The notes beneath the pieces are model-generated. The model saw nothing but the letters and a program-made list of their open reading frames with translations. It did not search any database and was not told the origin of the DNA. This document shows, one piece after another, positions 6,085-12,726 of a stretch of DNA of 23,959 bases. Numbering within the stretch: the stretch's first letter is position 1; every line of letters starts with the position of its first letter. A program made the translations under genes and the position numbers. The DNA comes from a virus. Where the stretch lies: positions 1 through 23,959 of the IMG/VR virus record IMGVR_UViG_3300044644_002039; one strand, given 5' to 3'.

Positions 6085-6282
6085 ATGAATCATCACGAAA
6101 AAACTGCCGCTCAACTCCTCGCCACGGCCACCCAACTTTTGGCCACCGCCCAAAAACTCCTGGCGAAGCCAACACCCCCCGCCCCGAAATCTCGCCGGAT
6201 GCGCACCCAAGGCCCCCGGCTCACCCAAGCGGAGGCCGCTGAGGCTTTCGCCAAGCTCCGCGCCGAGCTCGCCACCCTATGA
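6085..6282 (+). CDS. Small early protein of unknown function, 65 aa
   Basis: ATG 6085 follows an ACCCTAACCCACCT leader without Shine-Dalgarno. The product starts with a helical, repeat-like segment (QLLATATQLLATAQKLLA, residues ~10-27), then a Pro/Lys/Arg-rich linker and a second helix (LTQAEAAEAFAKLRAELATL). It looks like a short coiled-coil or DNA-associated protein. The stop overlaps the next ATG (ATGA, 6279-6282). Confidence 0.55.
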   Translation: MNHHEKTAAQLLATATQLLATAQKLLAKPTPPAPKSRRMRTQGPRLTQAEAAEAFAKLRAELATL

Positions 6283-6425
6283 CACCCAAACCCTCCCCGC
6301 GCTTGGCGCCATATTCCAAAGACCCGCAAAAAATCCGCCTCGAGCAGAAAGCGATCGCGCTGCTGCGCCGCTCCGAGGAATTGCGAGCCAAAGCCCACGA
6401 ACTCATCCGCCAAAGCATGCAATGA
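6279..6425 (+). CDS. Small basic early protein, 48 aa
   Basis: ATG 6279 to TGA 6423-6425, coupled by ATGA on both sides. The sequence is helical and rich in Lys/Arg and Ala (about residues 15-46, IRLEQKAIALLRRSEELRAK), with a Pro-rich first 12 residues. No family recognised. The double stop-start overlap is the main evidence that it is translated. Confidence 0.5.
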   Translation: MTPKPSPRLAPYSKDPQKIRLEQKAIALLRRSEELRAKAHELIRQSMQ

Positions 6426-6856
6426 TACGCGAGCCCCACTACTACGACGACATGAGCGAGATCGACACCGAGGTGGATCTCATCTGCGAGGAAATGGGCG
6501 TCGGCCCAGCCCTCGCCCGCCGGATCAAAGACTACAAGGATGCCGCCCTCTCGGAGAGCGTGGATTGGGAAGTGGCCCAAATCCTTTCCAAGGTGCTCTC
6601 AGAATTTACAAGGCCCTGCAAAAACATCCGCGCCAAAGTCTATGGGCTGATCTTCGCGGCCGGCCTCGATGAGGCGAACAGCATTCACAGCCAGGCCGAG
6701 ATCGCTCGCCAGATCGATTGCACCCGCGCCCTCGTGAGCCACTACACGACCCAGTGGGCCGACAAGATCCGGCTGGGCGTCTTCAAATTCCGGAAGGCCG
6801 AAAGCTCCAGGCAGACCTTCCGGCATGCACAACTCAAAGCCTGGGAGAAACGATAG
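6422..6856 (+). CDS. Helix-turn-helix protein, probable phage gene regulator, 144 aa
   Basis: The start ATG 6422 overlaps the preceding stop. The N-terminal ~55 residues are acidic and helical; around residues 89-115 (IHSQAEIARQIDCTRALVSH and on to YTTQWADKI) is a helix-turn-helix of the sigma-70-region-4/recombinase-like kind, where 'SQAEIAR..G(C)TRA.VS.Y' is the turn and recognition helix. A basic C-terminus follows (FRKAESSRQTFRHAQLKAWE). It lies in the middle of the early operon, where activators of later genes or replication regulators are often found. A role switching on the late genes would suit it but is not shown. Confidence 0.6.
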   Translation: MIREPHYYDDMSEIDTEVDLICEEMGVGPALARRIKDYKDAALSESVDWEVAQILSKVLSEFTRPCKNIRAKVYGLIFAAGLDEANSIHSQAEIARQIDCTRALVSHYTTQWADKIRLGVFKFRKAESSRQTFRHAQLKAWEKR

Positions 6857-6860
6857 AATC

Positions 6861-7550
6861 ATGAACACCACAAATACCCTGACACTACCGGAAGGGCTCT
6901 GCACATTTTCACGCGGGGCTCTTGTATTTACCCGCACCCCCATCCAAGAGGAATGGGAGCAGATCGGGCGCTATGTCCACGCCGCGCGCGGCTCCTCGCT
7001 GCGGTGGATGGCGGATTGGCGCATGGAAGGCCGCAGGCAATTCGGCGATGAGATCGTGGAGTCGGCCGAGAAGTCGCTCCAGATGGAGTTTAAGGACCTG
7101 CGCGCTGCGGAGGCTCTGGAGGCCCTCGAGGGCGCGCGGAGCGAGGCTCTCTCCGATGAGCACCACCTGGCGCTCTCGAAGTCGCTGTCGGATGATGGCC
7201 TCAGCCGGGCAAGACAAGAATGGCAGGACACGGCTCAGCGTTGGCTGAGAATCGCCGAGGAGGAGGGTCTCTCGCCAAGCGAACTCAAGAAATCGATCAA
7301 GGCGGGGGAGATCGTGCGGGAGGAATCGACGCGGGGTGGCACGGCCTCGGCAGGCACGACGGGCATCCTCACGCTCGAGGCGATCCACATGGATTTCCTC
7401 CGGTGGGTGAAGCGGGCGGAGGACGATGGATTCCCTGTCCAGTGGGAGCCTCGCCGCCTGGCGAAGGTGAAAAGCCTGCTGGCGGACATGGCGGGAGCGC
7501 ACCGCGCGGCATCGACGACGCTGATTCAACTCGGAGGGGAAGAGCAATGA
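6861..7550 (+). CDS. Early protein of unknown function, 229 aa
   Basis: From ATG 6861 the protein is soluble and largely helical. The N-terminus (LPEGLCTFSRGALVFTRTPI, then EEWEQIGRYVHAARGSSLRW) is followed by a charged stretch with WMADWRMEGRRQFG, an EALEALEGARSEAL coiled-coil-like part, an LSPSELKKSIKAGEI segment that resembles a small helix-turn-helix, and a C-terminal helical domain. No enzyme motif is visible. It is the first gene in which the + strand becomes clearly G-rich, a trend that continues to 12.27 kb. The stop overlaps the next start (ATGA). Function unknown. Confidence 0.6.
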   Translation: MNTTNTLTLPEGLCTFSRGALVFTRTPIQEEWEQIGRYVHAARGSSLRWMADWRMEGRRQFGDEIVESAEKSLQMEFKDLRAAEALEALEGARSEALSDEHHLALSKSLSDDGLSRARQEWQDTAQRWLRIAEEEGLSPSELKKSIKAGEIVREESTRGGTASAGTTGILTLEAIHMDFLRWVKRAEDDGFPVQWEPRRLAKVKSLLADMAGAHRAASTTLIQLGGEEQ

Positions 7551-7789
7551 AGACTTCAACCACAGAGGACACAGAGGTCACGGAGAAGGAGCCCAGGTTT
7601 TTTCGGCAACTCTTCTGGAGGGCGGTGGCGGATGAGCTTCCGGATGACGAGGAATCGGTGCTGCTGCACCTCGAGGGCGGCGAAGTGTGGACGGGTTTCC
7701 TGGATGGCCGCGTCTGGCGCTTTGTCTCGGCGGACAAGATCGAGGAGGAGGTCCTGCATTGGGCTCCATTCCCACACCCTCCGCTTTAA
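7547..7789 (+). CDS. DUF551-like phage protein, 80 aa
   Basis: ATG 7547 overlaps the previous stop and follows a GGAGGGG ribosome site. After a repeat-encoded start (MKTSTTEDTEVTEKE), the body WRAVADELPDDEESVLLHLE...VLHWAPFPHPPL matches the layout of DUF551, a small phage domain that begins with 'W......lP....VLv' and ends with 'vtHW.plP.PP'. Its function is unknown. The stop codon TAA 7787-7789 is itself part of another copy of the same dispersed repeat, so repeat copies flank the DUF551 core on both sides. Confidence 0.7.
   Translation: MKTSTTEDTEVTEKEPRFFRQLFWRAVADELPDDEESVLLHLEGGEVWTGFLDGRVWRFVSADKIEEEVLHWAPFPHPPL
7558..7576 (+). repeat. CACAGAGG dispersed repeat, copy 2
   Basis: AACCACAGAGGACACAGAG, identical to copy 1, continues into a degenerate third unit (GTCACGGAG). 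It encodes the first residues of the DUF551-like protein. Confidence 0.75.
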
Positions 7790-7815
7790 CCGCGGAGAAC
7801 ACAGAGGACACAGAG
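7788..7815 (+). repeat. CACAGAGG dispersed repeat, copy 3
   Basis: A longer copy starting AACCGCGGAGAACACAGAGG and continuing ACACAGAG. It overlaps the stop of the DUF551-like gene and places AGAGG just ahead of ATG 7817, where it could act as a Shine-Dalgarno site. Confidence 0.7.
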
Positions 7816-7816
7816 A

Positions 7817-8059
7817 ATGAGAAAAACAGAGACGCATATTTTGTCGGCGGCGATGCACGCCCTGGCGGGCGAGATCGTGAGCGGGGATGGCGTGGCCTCG
7901 GCGGCGATCCTCGAGGCCGGTGCCCGGCTGCTGGAGCAATCGGTGGAGATCAAGGAGTGGCGCGAGCAGGCGGCCGAGTTGGCCGTGGCCCTGCTGTCGC
8001 CGAATAGCGAATACACGCGGGAGGTTTTGAAAAATTACCAAGAAAGGATTGAGAAATGA
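7817..8059 (+). CDS. Small early protein of unknown function, 80 aa
   Basis: ATG 7817 lies directly after a CACAGAGG repeat whose AGAGG is suitably spaced for ribosome binding. The product is helical and acidic (ILSAAMHALAGEIVSGDGVA... LLEQSVEIKEWREQAAELAV...) with no membrane segment or Cys. It overlaps the excisionase-like gene by ATGA (8056-8059). No family recognised. Confidence 0.6.
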   Translation: MRKTETHILSAAMHALAGEIVSGDGVASAAILEAGARLLEQSVEIKEWREQAAELAVALLSPNSEYTREVLKNYQERIEK

Positions 8060-8331
8060 TCGCGGAATATGATCCAGACAAATTGGCTTTCCCATGCGAC
8101 ATGGCGGATGTCATCGGGCTTTCAAAGAACGAGATTGCTTTTCTAAAACAAAAGGGGTGTCCGTTTTTTGGCCGGAAGACGACGGTGCGATGGGTGCGGG
8201 ACTTTATAGCGCACCAGGCGGGGGCACCAAGGCTGCCGCAGAATGAGCATCCGACAGGTTCAGCTTCGAATACACGGCGTGAACCAGGCGCGTGGAGTGG
8301 TTCACCAACCTCATCGCTTGGGATTCGCTGA
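8056..8331 (+). CDS. Excisionase-like DNA-binding protein, 91 aa
   Basis: Residues ~14-50 (DMADVIGLSKNEIAFLKQKG, then FFGRKTTVRWVRDFI) form a winged-helix/MerR-like module as in small excisionases (Xis/AlpA type), with a helix-turn-helix and a wing followed by W.RDFI. The start ATG 8056 is coupled (ATGA) and has AAGGA upstream. The last ~43 residues run antisense through the 3' end of the integrase gene and are low-complexity, so only the first ~50 residues are likely to be a conserved domain. Being next to the integrase, a role in directing excision is plausible, though another small regulator is possible. Confidence 0.6.
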   Translation: MIAEYDPDKLAFPCDMADVIGLSKNEIAFLKQKGCPFFGRKTTVRWVRDFIAHQAGAPRLPQNEHPTGSASNTRREPGAWSGSPTSSLGIR

Positions 8332-9226
8332 GACCGGCGCGATGACAACGAGTCACGAACGATACGCGGAGGCTGTGGCTGGTGGCGCCGGTGGCGGTTT
8401 TGAGGATGGAATTAAAGACTCGGTTCTGGTCACCGGTGAGGGGTCCACTGGTGCGGTCGCTTTTTTTAAAAACCTGCTGCAGGTGCTGCGCGAGGCCGGC
8501 GGGCATGGGCACGGCGTATCGCTTCCGAGGGTCGCCGTCCTTCCGCTTTGAATCGATGAGCCAAATGACTTTCTCTTTAAAATCCACATCCTCGCGGCCG
8601 AACTCGGCCTCGCTAAACCGGCAGCCGAGATGGGCGCAGACCTCGAAGACGGTGAGCATCCAATCGGCTCGATCGGCGAAGGCGGCGCGGGCGGCGGCAA
8701 AGTCCTTGGTCGATAGCTCTTTTTTCGGCTTCGGCGCAGTGCGGGGGATCTTGGCGAGCGCGAGGGGGTTCTTCGTGCAGAGCTCTCGGCGGAGCGCCTC
8801 CTGCATGACGAAGGAGAAGAGCTTCAGCTCGAGCCGTGCGGTATTGTGCGATGCACCTTGGTCTTTGCGCCAATCCATGAACTGGCTGGCATGCTCGTAT
8901 CGGATGTCGGCGGGGTGCCTGAGATTGCCCAATCGCATCCACTCGACGCAGCGGGACCAGGCCAGCTCGTATCGTTTCTTTGAGTGCGCGTTTGAAAAAT
9001 GTGCCGTCAAGTATGGTGGCGCCCACTCGATGAAATCTCCCTGGTGGCGTGGCGCGAGCTGGGCCTCGCGGCGTGCGGCGGCTTCCGCCATGCGCTGCGC
9101 TTTGCGCGTCTCCTTGGGGTCATCGATGCGGCATCTGGTGGATTCCTCGCGCCACCGGCCGGTATCGAGGTCGCGGTATTTGAGGATCCAGAACGAGGAC
9201 TTGGGAGTCTGCCGTAAAAACGCCAT
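8204..9226 (-). CDS. int: Tyrosine recombinase (phage integrase), 340 aa
   Basis: From ATG 9226 the 340-residue length is normal for the family. The N-terminal arm-binding part (~1-60) is followed by a SAM-like core-binding domain (~65-165) and the catalytic domain. The catalytic residues are visible: Arg203 (LGCRFSEAE), a Lys around 228, His284 and Arg287 (HSLR), His310 (NHST) and the nucleophile Tyr319 (VYSK). It carries out site-specific integration and excision. An alternative start at 9244 would add six residues. Its promoter region overlaps the repeated CTCCCACA sites from 9236 on, so integrase may repress its own synthesis. The gene points leftward, converging on and overlapping the excisionase-like gene by 128 bp. 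Confidence 0.92.
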   Translation of the reverse strand: MAFLRQTPKSSFWILKYRDLDTGRWREESTRCRIDDPKETRKAQRMAEAAARREAQLAPRHQGDFIEWAPPYLTAHFSNAHSKKRYELAWSRCVEWMRLGNLRHPADIRYEHASQFMDWRKDQGASHNTARLELKLFSFVMQEALRRELCTKNPLALAKIPRTAPKPKKELSTKDFAAARAAFADRADWMLTVFEVCAHLGCRFSEAEFGREDVDFKEKVIWLIDSKRKDGDPRKRYAVPMPAGLAQHLQQVFKKSDRTSGPLTGDQNRVFNSILKTATGATSHSLRVSFVTRCHRAGLSESQAMRLVNHSTRLVHAVYSKLNLSDAHSAAALVPPPGAL

Positions 9227-9235
9227 GGCCTCAGA

Positions 9236-9401
9236 CTCCCACATGCTCCCACACGCATCCACAAAAATCGTGTGGGATAAAGTGGGGGAGCGTTGTTTTA
9301 CAGGGGTTTGCGTGGAAGGGAATTCCCTACCGTTACACCACGAGGCAAGGTTTTGTCTTGTATTTGAAGCACTTGCGGGAGACTCCCACACGGCTCCCAC
9401 A
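9236..9401. other. Putative attP region with arm-type repeats
   Basis: CTCCCACA occurs as two direct pairs: 9236-9243 with 9246-9253, and 9383-9390 with 9394-9401 (10-11 bp periodicity, about one helical turn). Inverted related copies lie at 9271-9278 (TGTGGGAT) and about 9282-9290. Between them is a candidate core with the palindrome AGGGAATTCCCT (9317-9328) followed by ACCGTTACACCA (9329-9340), which looks like the end of a tRNA. Flanking arm sites, a core and an adjacent integrase are the plan of lambda-type attP. The core assignment is inference. Confidence 0.55.
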
Positions 9402-9457
9402 AAAAATCTTGGGGTTGCCGGTGTGCAACGGCTGGGAATCTGGAGCGGGGGGGCTTT

Positions 9458-10633
9458 GTGAGCAAGGACAAAGTTTCTGTGGCCGAGCGGGCGGCGAGGT
9501 ATTTGGCGAAGATGGGGCCTGCGGTATCGGGCGCTGGCGGACATACGCACACGCTTCTTTGTGCTCGGGCTTTGGTGAGGGGGTTTTTGCTGTCGCCTTC
9601 GGAGGCGCTGGGGATTTTGGAAAATTGGAATCAGGGGAATGCGGAGAAGTGGTCGGCGCATGAACTGGAGCACAAGCTGCGGTCGGCAGTGAATGGGCCT
9701 GGGGAGGATGGGTATTTGCTGCGGGAGAGTGATCGCTCGGCTTCGCGCTCGGTGGCGTCTTCTCGAAATCAGGTGCTCCCGACGAAGCCTCGGCCGCGTT
9801 TGGTTTACGAGCCGGAGATGCTGCGGCGTATCGCGGGGGATTTTGCGGCTGCGGTGGATTTGCCTTGGTTGGCGAATCGGTCGGAGGTGGATCCGGCGGG
9901 GGTGGCGGCGGGGGAGTTTCTGTCGCGGCTCTACAATGCCGAGGCGGGCGAGCGGGTGATTGTTTTTTCGGAATACAAAAGCCAGGGGCAGGCTGTGTGG
10001 CCGACTCAGAGCATTCCGACTTCTGGGAAGGATGGCGTTTGGTTTTTGGCTCAGCCGGTGGATGGGAAGCTGCGGCCGAATCCTCGCTTGGGAAAGATGT
10101 CGCGTCGCTCGGAGGAGTCGGTGCTGGCTTGGCGCTGGATGGTGCTGGAATCAGATGAGGCTCCGGTGAGGCTGTGGCTGGGTGCATTGGCTCGGGTTGT
10201 TCCGAGGATTGCGGCGATCACGACTTCTGGAGGTCGCTCGGTGCATGCATTGGTGCGGGTTGATGCGGCCACAAAGCGAGAATGGGATGACATCAAGCGG
10301 GAGGTGCTGGGCCTGGTGGCTGCGGGCGCGGATCAAGGTGCTCTGTCGGCGGTGCGTCTTACGCGGCTGCCTGGTTGCTGGCGGGGGGAGAAGGAGCAGA
10401 AGTTGCTCTACTTCGCGCCGAGTGCTCCGGCTTTGACGATCGCGGAGATGCTGCCTCGGAGGGATGTGCTGGCTTTTTGGCGGGGGGAGTGTCGTCGGGT
10501 GGCGATGGGGGGCTTTGCGGATCGGGAGGCGGTGGCGAGGGCGTTGGCGGGGTGTCGGCACTATGAGCGTTTTGACGATTGGCTGACGAGTGCGGCGGAG
10601 GAGTTGGAGAGAGAAATTTTAACCAAGGAATAA
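9458..10633 (+). CDS. Primase-polymerase (archaeo-eukaryotic primase-like), 391 aa
   Basis: The GTG start at 9458 gives 391 residues. Residues ~33-80 (ARALVRGFLLSPSEALGILE, then W.A.ELEHKL.SAV) match the PriCT-type helical module often found in phage primases, here at the N-terminus. Residues ~225-310 show primase-polymerase-like motifs: a metal-binding ESD (231-233) in RWMVLESDEA, SGGRSVHA (257-264) with the conserved Ser and His, and RLPGCWR (303-309). The protein probably synthesises primers for phage replication. It is followed after 8 nt by the AAA+ helicase gene. Codons are strongly G-ending. Identification rests on motifs, with the metal-binding set only partly visible. Confidence 0.65.
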   Translation: MSKDKVSVAERAARYLAKMGPAVSGAGGHTHTLLCARALVRGFLLSPSEALGILENWNQGNAEKWSAHELEHKLRSAVNGPGEDGYLLRESDRSASRSVASSRNQVLPTKPRPRLVYEPEMLRRIAGDFAAAVDLPWLANRSEVDPAGVAAGEFLSRLYNAEAGERVIVFSEYKSQGQAVWPTQSIPTSGKDGVWFLAQPVDGKLRPNPRLGKMSRRSEESVLAWRWMVLESDEAPVRLWLGALARVVPRIAAITTSGGRSVHALVRVDAATKREWDDIKREVLGLVAAGADQGALSAVRLTRLPGCWRGEKEQKLLYFAPSAPALTIAEMLPRRDVLAFWRGECRRVAMGGFADREAVARALAGCRHYERFDDWLTSAAEELEREILTKE

Positions 10634-10641
10634 AAAATAAC

Positions 10642-12267
10642 ATGAGTGAGATAGGCGATATGGTCAGCTCGAAGCTGGCAGAATACGGCATCGTGCCGGA
10701 TCGTGGAGATGCGGCTGGTGCGGCGGCGTCAGAGAATCCGGAGATGCCGATGGTGCAGATCGTGCCGGTGATCTCGACGATGGCGCGGGAGATCGGGGGG
10801 ATCTTGTCGCAGAATGGTGTCTTCGTGCGGCAGCGCTCGGCGATGACGATCTCGCCTGAGGGGCGGCTGGTGGAGATGTCGGCGCGGCGGTTTCGGACTT
10901 ACTGCGAAGAACACCTGGTGACTTTCAAGTGGGAGATGCCGAAGCCGAATGTCTTTGAGAAGAAGCCCCAGACGATCACGGTGGAGGCGGCGGCGACGAT
11001 TTTGGAAAGCGATCAATTCCTCGAGCGTCAGCGTGAGCTGATGCGGGTTGCGACGGTTCGGCAGCCGGTGCGGCGAAAGGATGGACGGATCGAGCTCCTG
11101 CAGTATGGCTATGACCACGAGGCACAGACTTACACGCAAAACTCGGGGGTGGAGTTTGCATCGGATATGCCGCTGGAAGAGGCGCGGAATGTTTTGCGTT
11201 CTCTTGTGGCGGAGTTTCCTTTCGGTGATCGGAAGGCGGATGGGCAGTCGCGCAATGAGGCGATCGTGATCTCGGCGATGCTGGCGATGTTTGCCGCGCC
11301 GCTGCTGAGGCCGACGGCGCGCAGGATGAACTTTATGTTCAGCTCGAACTCGGTGGGCTCGGGCAAGACGCTGCTGGCGCAGTTGGCGATCATCTCGACT
11401 CTCGGCACATGCGATGTGCAACCGCTGCCGGAGAATCAGGAGGATTGGCGGAAGATTCTCGATACTGAGTCACTGGCAGGCTCGCCTTACATTTTGTTCG
11501 ATGACTGCAATGGCTACCTCAAATCCCCGACCCTTAATGCGTTTTTGACCGCTGCGACTTGGACGGGGCGGCGGATGAATACTCAGATGAAGTTCGCAGT
11601 GCCGAAGATCGCCACGGTCTTCCTGACCGGCAACAACCTCGAGGTCACGCCCGATGTGGCTCGGCGCTTCCTGCATTGCCGAATGCTGACTGACGAGGCG
11701 GATCCTCAGGCGCGGAAGATCGAGAAGGTTTTCTCGGATGAGTGGCTTGAGAAACCCTCGACGCGCGCCCAACTCCTCGCGTGCCTGTGGTCGATCGTGA
11801 GGTCTTGGGATGCGGCCGGTCGGCCTAGCCCAACGCGGATCGTGCGCGGGTATGAACCTTGGTGCGCTGTCTTTGGGGGAATGGTGCAGCATGCCGGCTT
11901 CGGTGATCCGATGGAGCCTCTACCTGTCGAGGAGTCGGGGAACTCTGAGCTCGCGGACATGACTGCTCTGGTGGCTCAACTGGCGAAGGGCGTGGATGAC
12001 GACCAGGAGTTTTGTTTCCAAGATGTCGTCGAGGCGGCCGTGGAGGTGAATGCTTTCACATGGATGCTCGAGGGCAAGGAGGAGAGGGATGGGAAGGACG
12101 GGCCTCGGCGATATGTGCTCACGGCTCGGGCCAACTCGAAGTTCGGCAGGCTCCTCGCCGAGCAGTATGGCGGTAAGAAGTTCCGCCTGCCATCGGGACG
12201 AGTGGTCCGATGGGGGCAGTCCGGCAAGAACCGGCAGCGTGTCTACACGCTCACCGTCCTCGAGTAG
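10642..12267 (+). CDS. Phage replicative AAA+ helicase/ATPase, 541 aa
   Basis: From ATG 10642 the first ~200 residues are a mixed N-terminal domain. The ATPase core follows: Walker A NSVGSGKT (236-243), Walker B ILFDD (284-288), sensor-1 TVFLTGNN (325-332) and an arginine pair at 341-342 (DVARRFLH). This order suits an SF3/D5-like or VirE-like helicase working with the preceding primase. The C-terminal ~150 residues probably include a winged-helix domain (KFRLPSGRVVRWGQSGK). A frame open from 10579 is only the overlap with the primase tail. Transcription ends at the strong hairpin just downstream. ATP-driven unwinding at the phage origin is the likely role. Confidence 0.75.
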   Translation: MSEIGDMVSSKLAEYGIVPDRGDAAGAAASENPEMPMVQIVPVISTMAREIGGILSQNGVFVRQRSAMTISPEGRLVEMSARRFRTYCEEHLVTFKWEMPKPNVFEKKPQTITVEAAATILESDQFLERQRELMRVATVRQPVRRKDGRIELLQYGYDHEAQTYTQNSGVEFASDMPLEEARNVLRSLVAEFPFGDRKADGQSRNEAIVISAMLAMFAAPLLRPTARRMNFMFSSNSVGSGKTLLAQLAIISTLGTCDVQPLPENQEDWRKILDTESLAGSPYILFDDCNGYLKSPTLNAFLTAATWTGRRMNTQMKFAVPKIATVFLTGNNLEVTPDVARRFLHCRMLTDEADPQARKIEKVFSDEWLEKPSTRAQLLACLWSIVRSWDAAGRPSPTRIVRGYEPWCAVFGGMVQHAGFGDPMEPLPVEESGNSELADMTALVAQLAKGVDDDQEFCFQDVVEAAVEVNAFTWMLEGKEERDGKDGPRRYVLTARANSKFGRLLAEQYGGKKFRLPSGRVVRWGQSGKNRQRVYTLTVLE

Positions 12268-12272
12268 AGATC

Positions 12273-12299
12273 AAGGCCCGCCACACGGCGGGCCTTTTT
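12273..12299 (+). terminator. Rho-independent terminator after the replication genes
   Basis: Stem AAGGCCCGCC (12273-12282), loop ACAC, stem GGCGGGCCTT (12287-12296), with a T5 run at 12295-12299. A perfect GC-rich stem six bases after the helicase stop. Confidence 0.92.
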
Positions 12300-12661
12300 G
12301 TTTCCGCATAGGTCATGCAGGGGTCCGCAATGTTCCGACGCTTAACACTACACACCCCCTTCCCCTTTTATCATTTCGCACTGGACCCCCGCACCCACGC
12401 AGCACCCCCGTCTTTTCCATCATTTGCAAATCATTCTCCATCATTGTTTGGATTCTCTCTGATGACTAGGTGGCATAGGTGGCATAGGTCTTTTGGCTTT
12501 TGTGATAGTGGGTATGGGGACAGTCATGTCTTAAAGGCGGAGACCTCCGCACCTGTGTTTCGGTTCCGTTGTCCAAGAGTGCAAAGGAATCTCTTTGGGT
12601 GTGCGTTCTCTGCAGTTTGCCAGTCGCTCGTTACTTTTATGAGAGCGAACCCGAAACTATA

Positions 12662-12720
12662 CGGAACCGGAACCAAGGAACCCGTTCCGCATCCGTTCCG
12701 TTTGACATCGTTCCGTTCCG
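12662..12720. repeat. GTTCCG iteron cluster before the small terminase gene
   Basis: Two tandem CGGAAC (12662-12673) face four GTTCCG (12684, 12695, 12710 and 12715 starts). A GGAACCCGTTCC palindrome lies at 12677-12688. Single copies occur at 12332 and 12563. Repeats of this kind directly upstream of a small terminase gene are typical of packaging-initiation (pac/cos) binding sites. Confidence 0.65.
12701..12707 (+). promoter_or_regulatory. TTTGACA variant element before the small terminase gene
   Basis: TTTGACATCG, 16 nt before ATG 12727, sits inside the GTTCCG cluster. It resembles the TTTGACAC elements of the late genes but with longer spacing. Confidence 0.35.
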
Positions 12721-12726
12721 TAACAC

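Larger units (their letters stand above)
12300..12726. other. Non-coding control region between replication and packaging modules
   Basis: No convincing gene: a frame open from 12315 to 12932 lacks a ribosome site and mostly shadows the next gene. The region is richer in A/T than its surroundings and holds tandem 9-bp repeats TGGCATAGG (12471-12488), a further GCATAGG at 12306, scattered CATCATT words (12410-12445), a palindrome GCGGAGACCTCCGC (12537-12550), and a GTTCCG/CGGAAC cluster at its right end. It separates G-rich from C-rich + strand. It could hold the replication origin, the packaging site and the late promoter; none is proven. Confidence 0.6.

Noticed and set aside
9326-9347. tRNA gene on the minus strand (CGTGGTGTAACGGTAGG resembles a D-arm)
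   Set aside because: No complementary D-stem, anticodon arm or T-arm follows; kept only as a possible att core remnant.
9333-10187. 284-codon minus-strand frame opposite the primase
   Set aside because: Pro/Ser-rich antisense shadow spanning the attP region; no domain.
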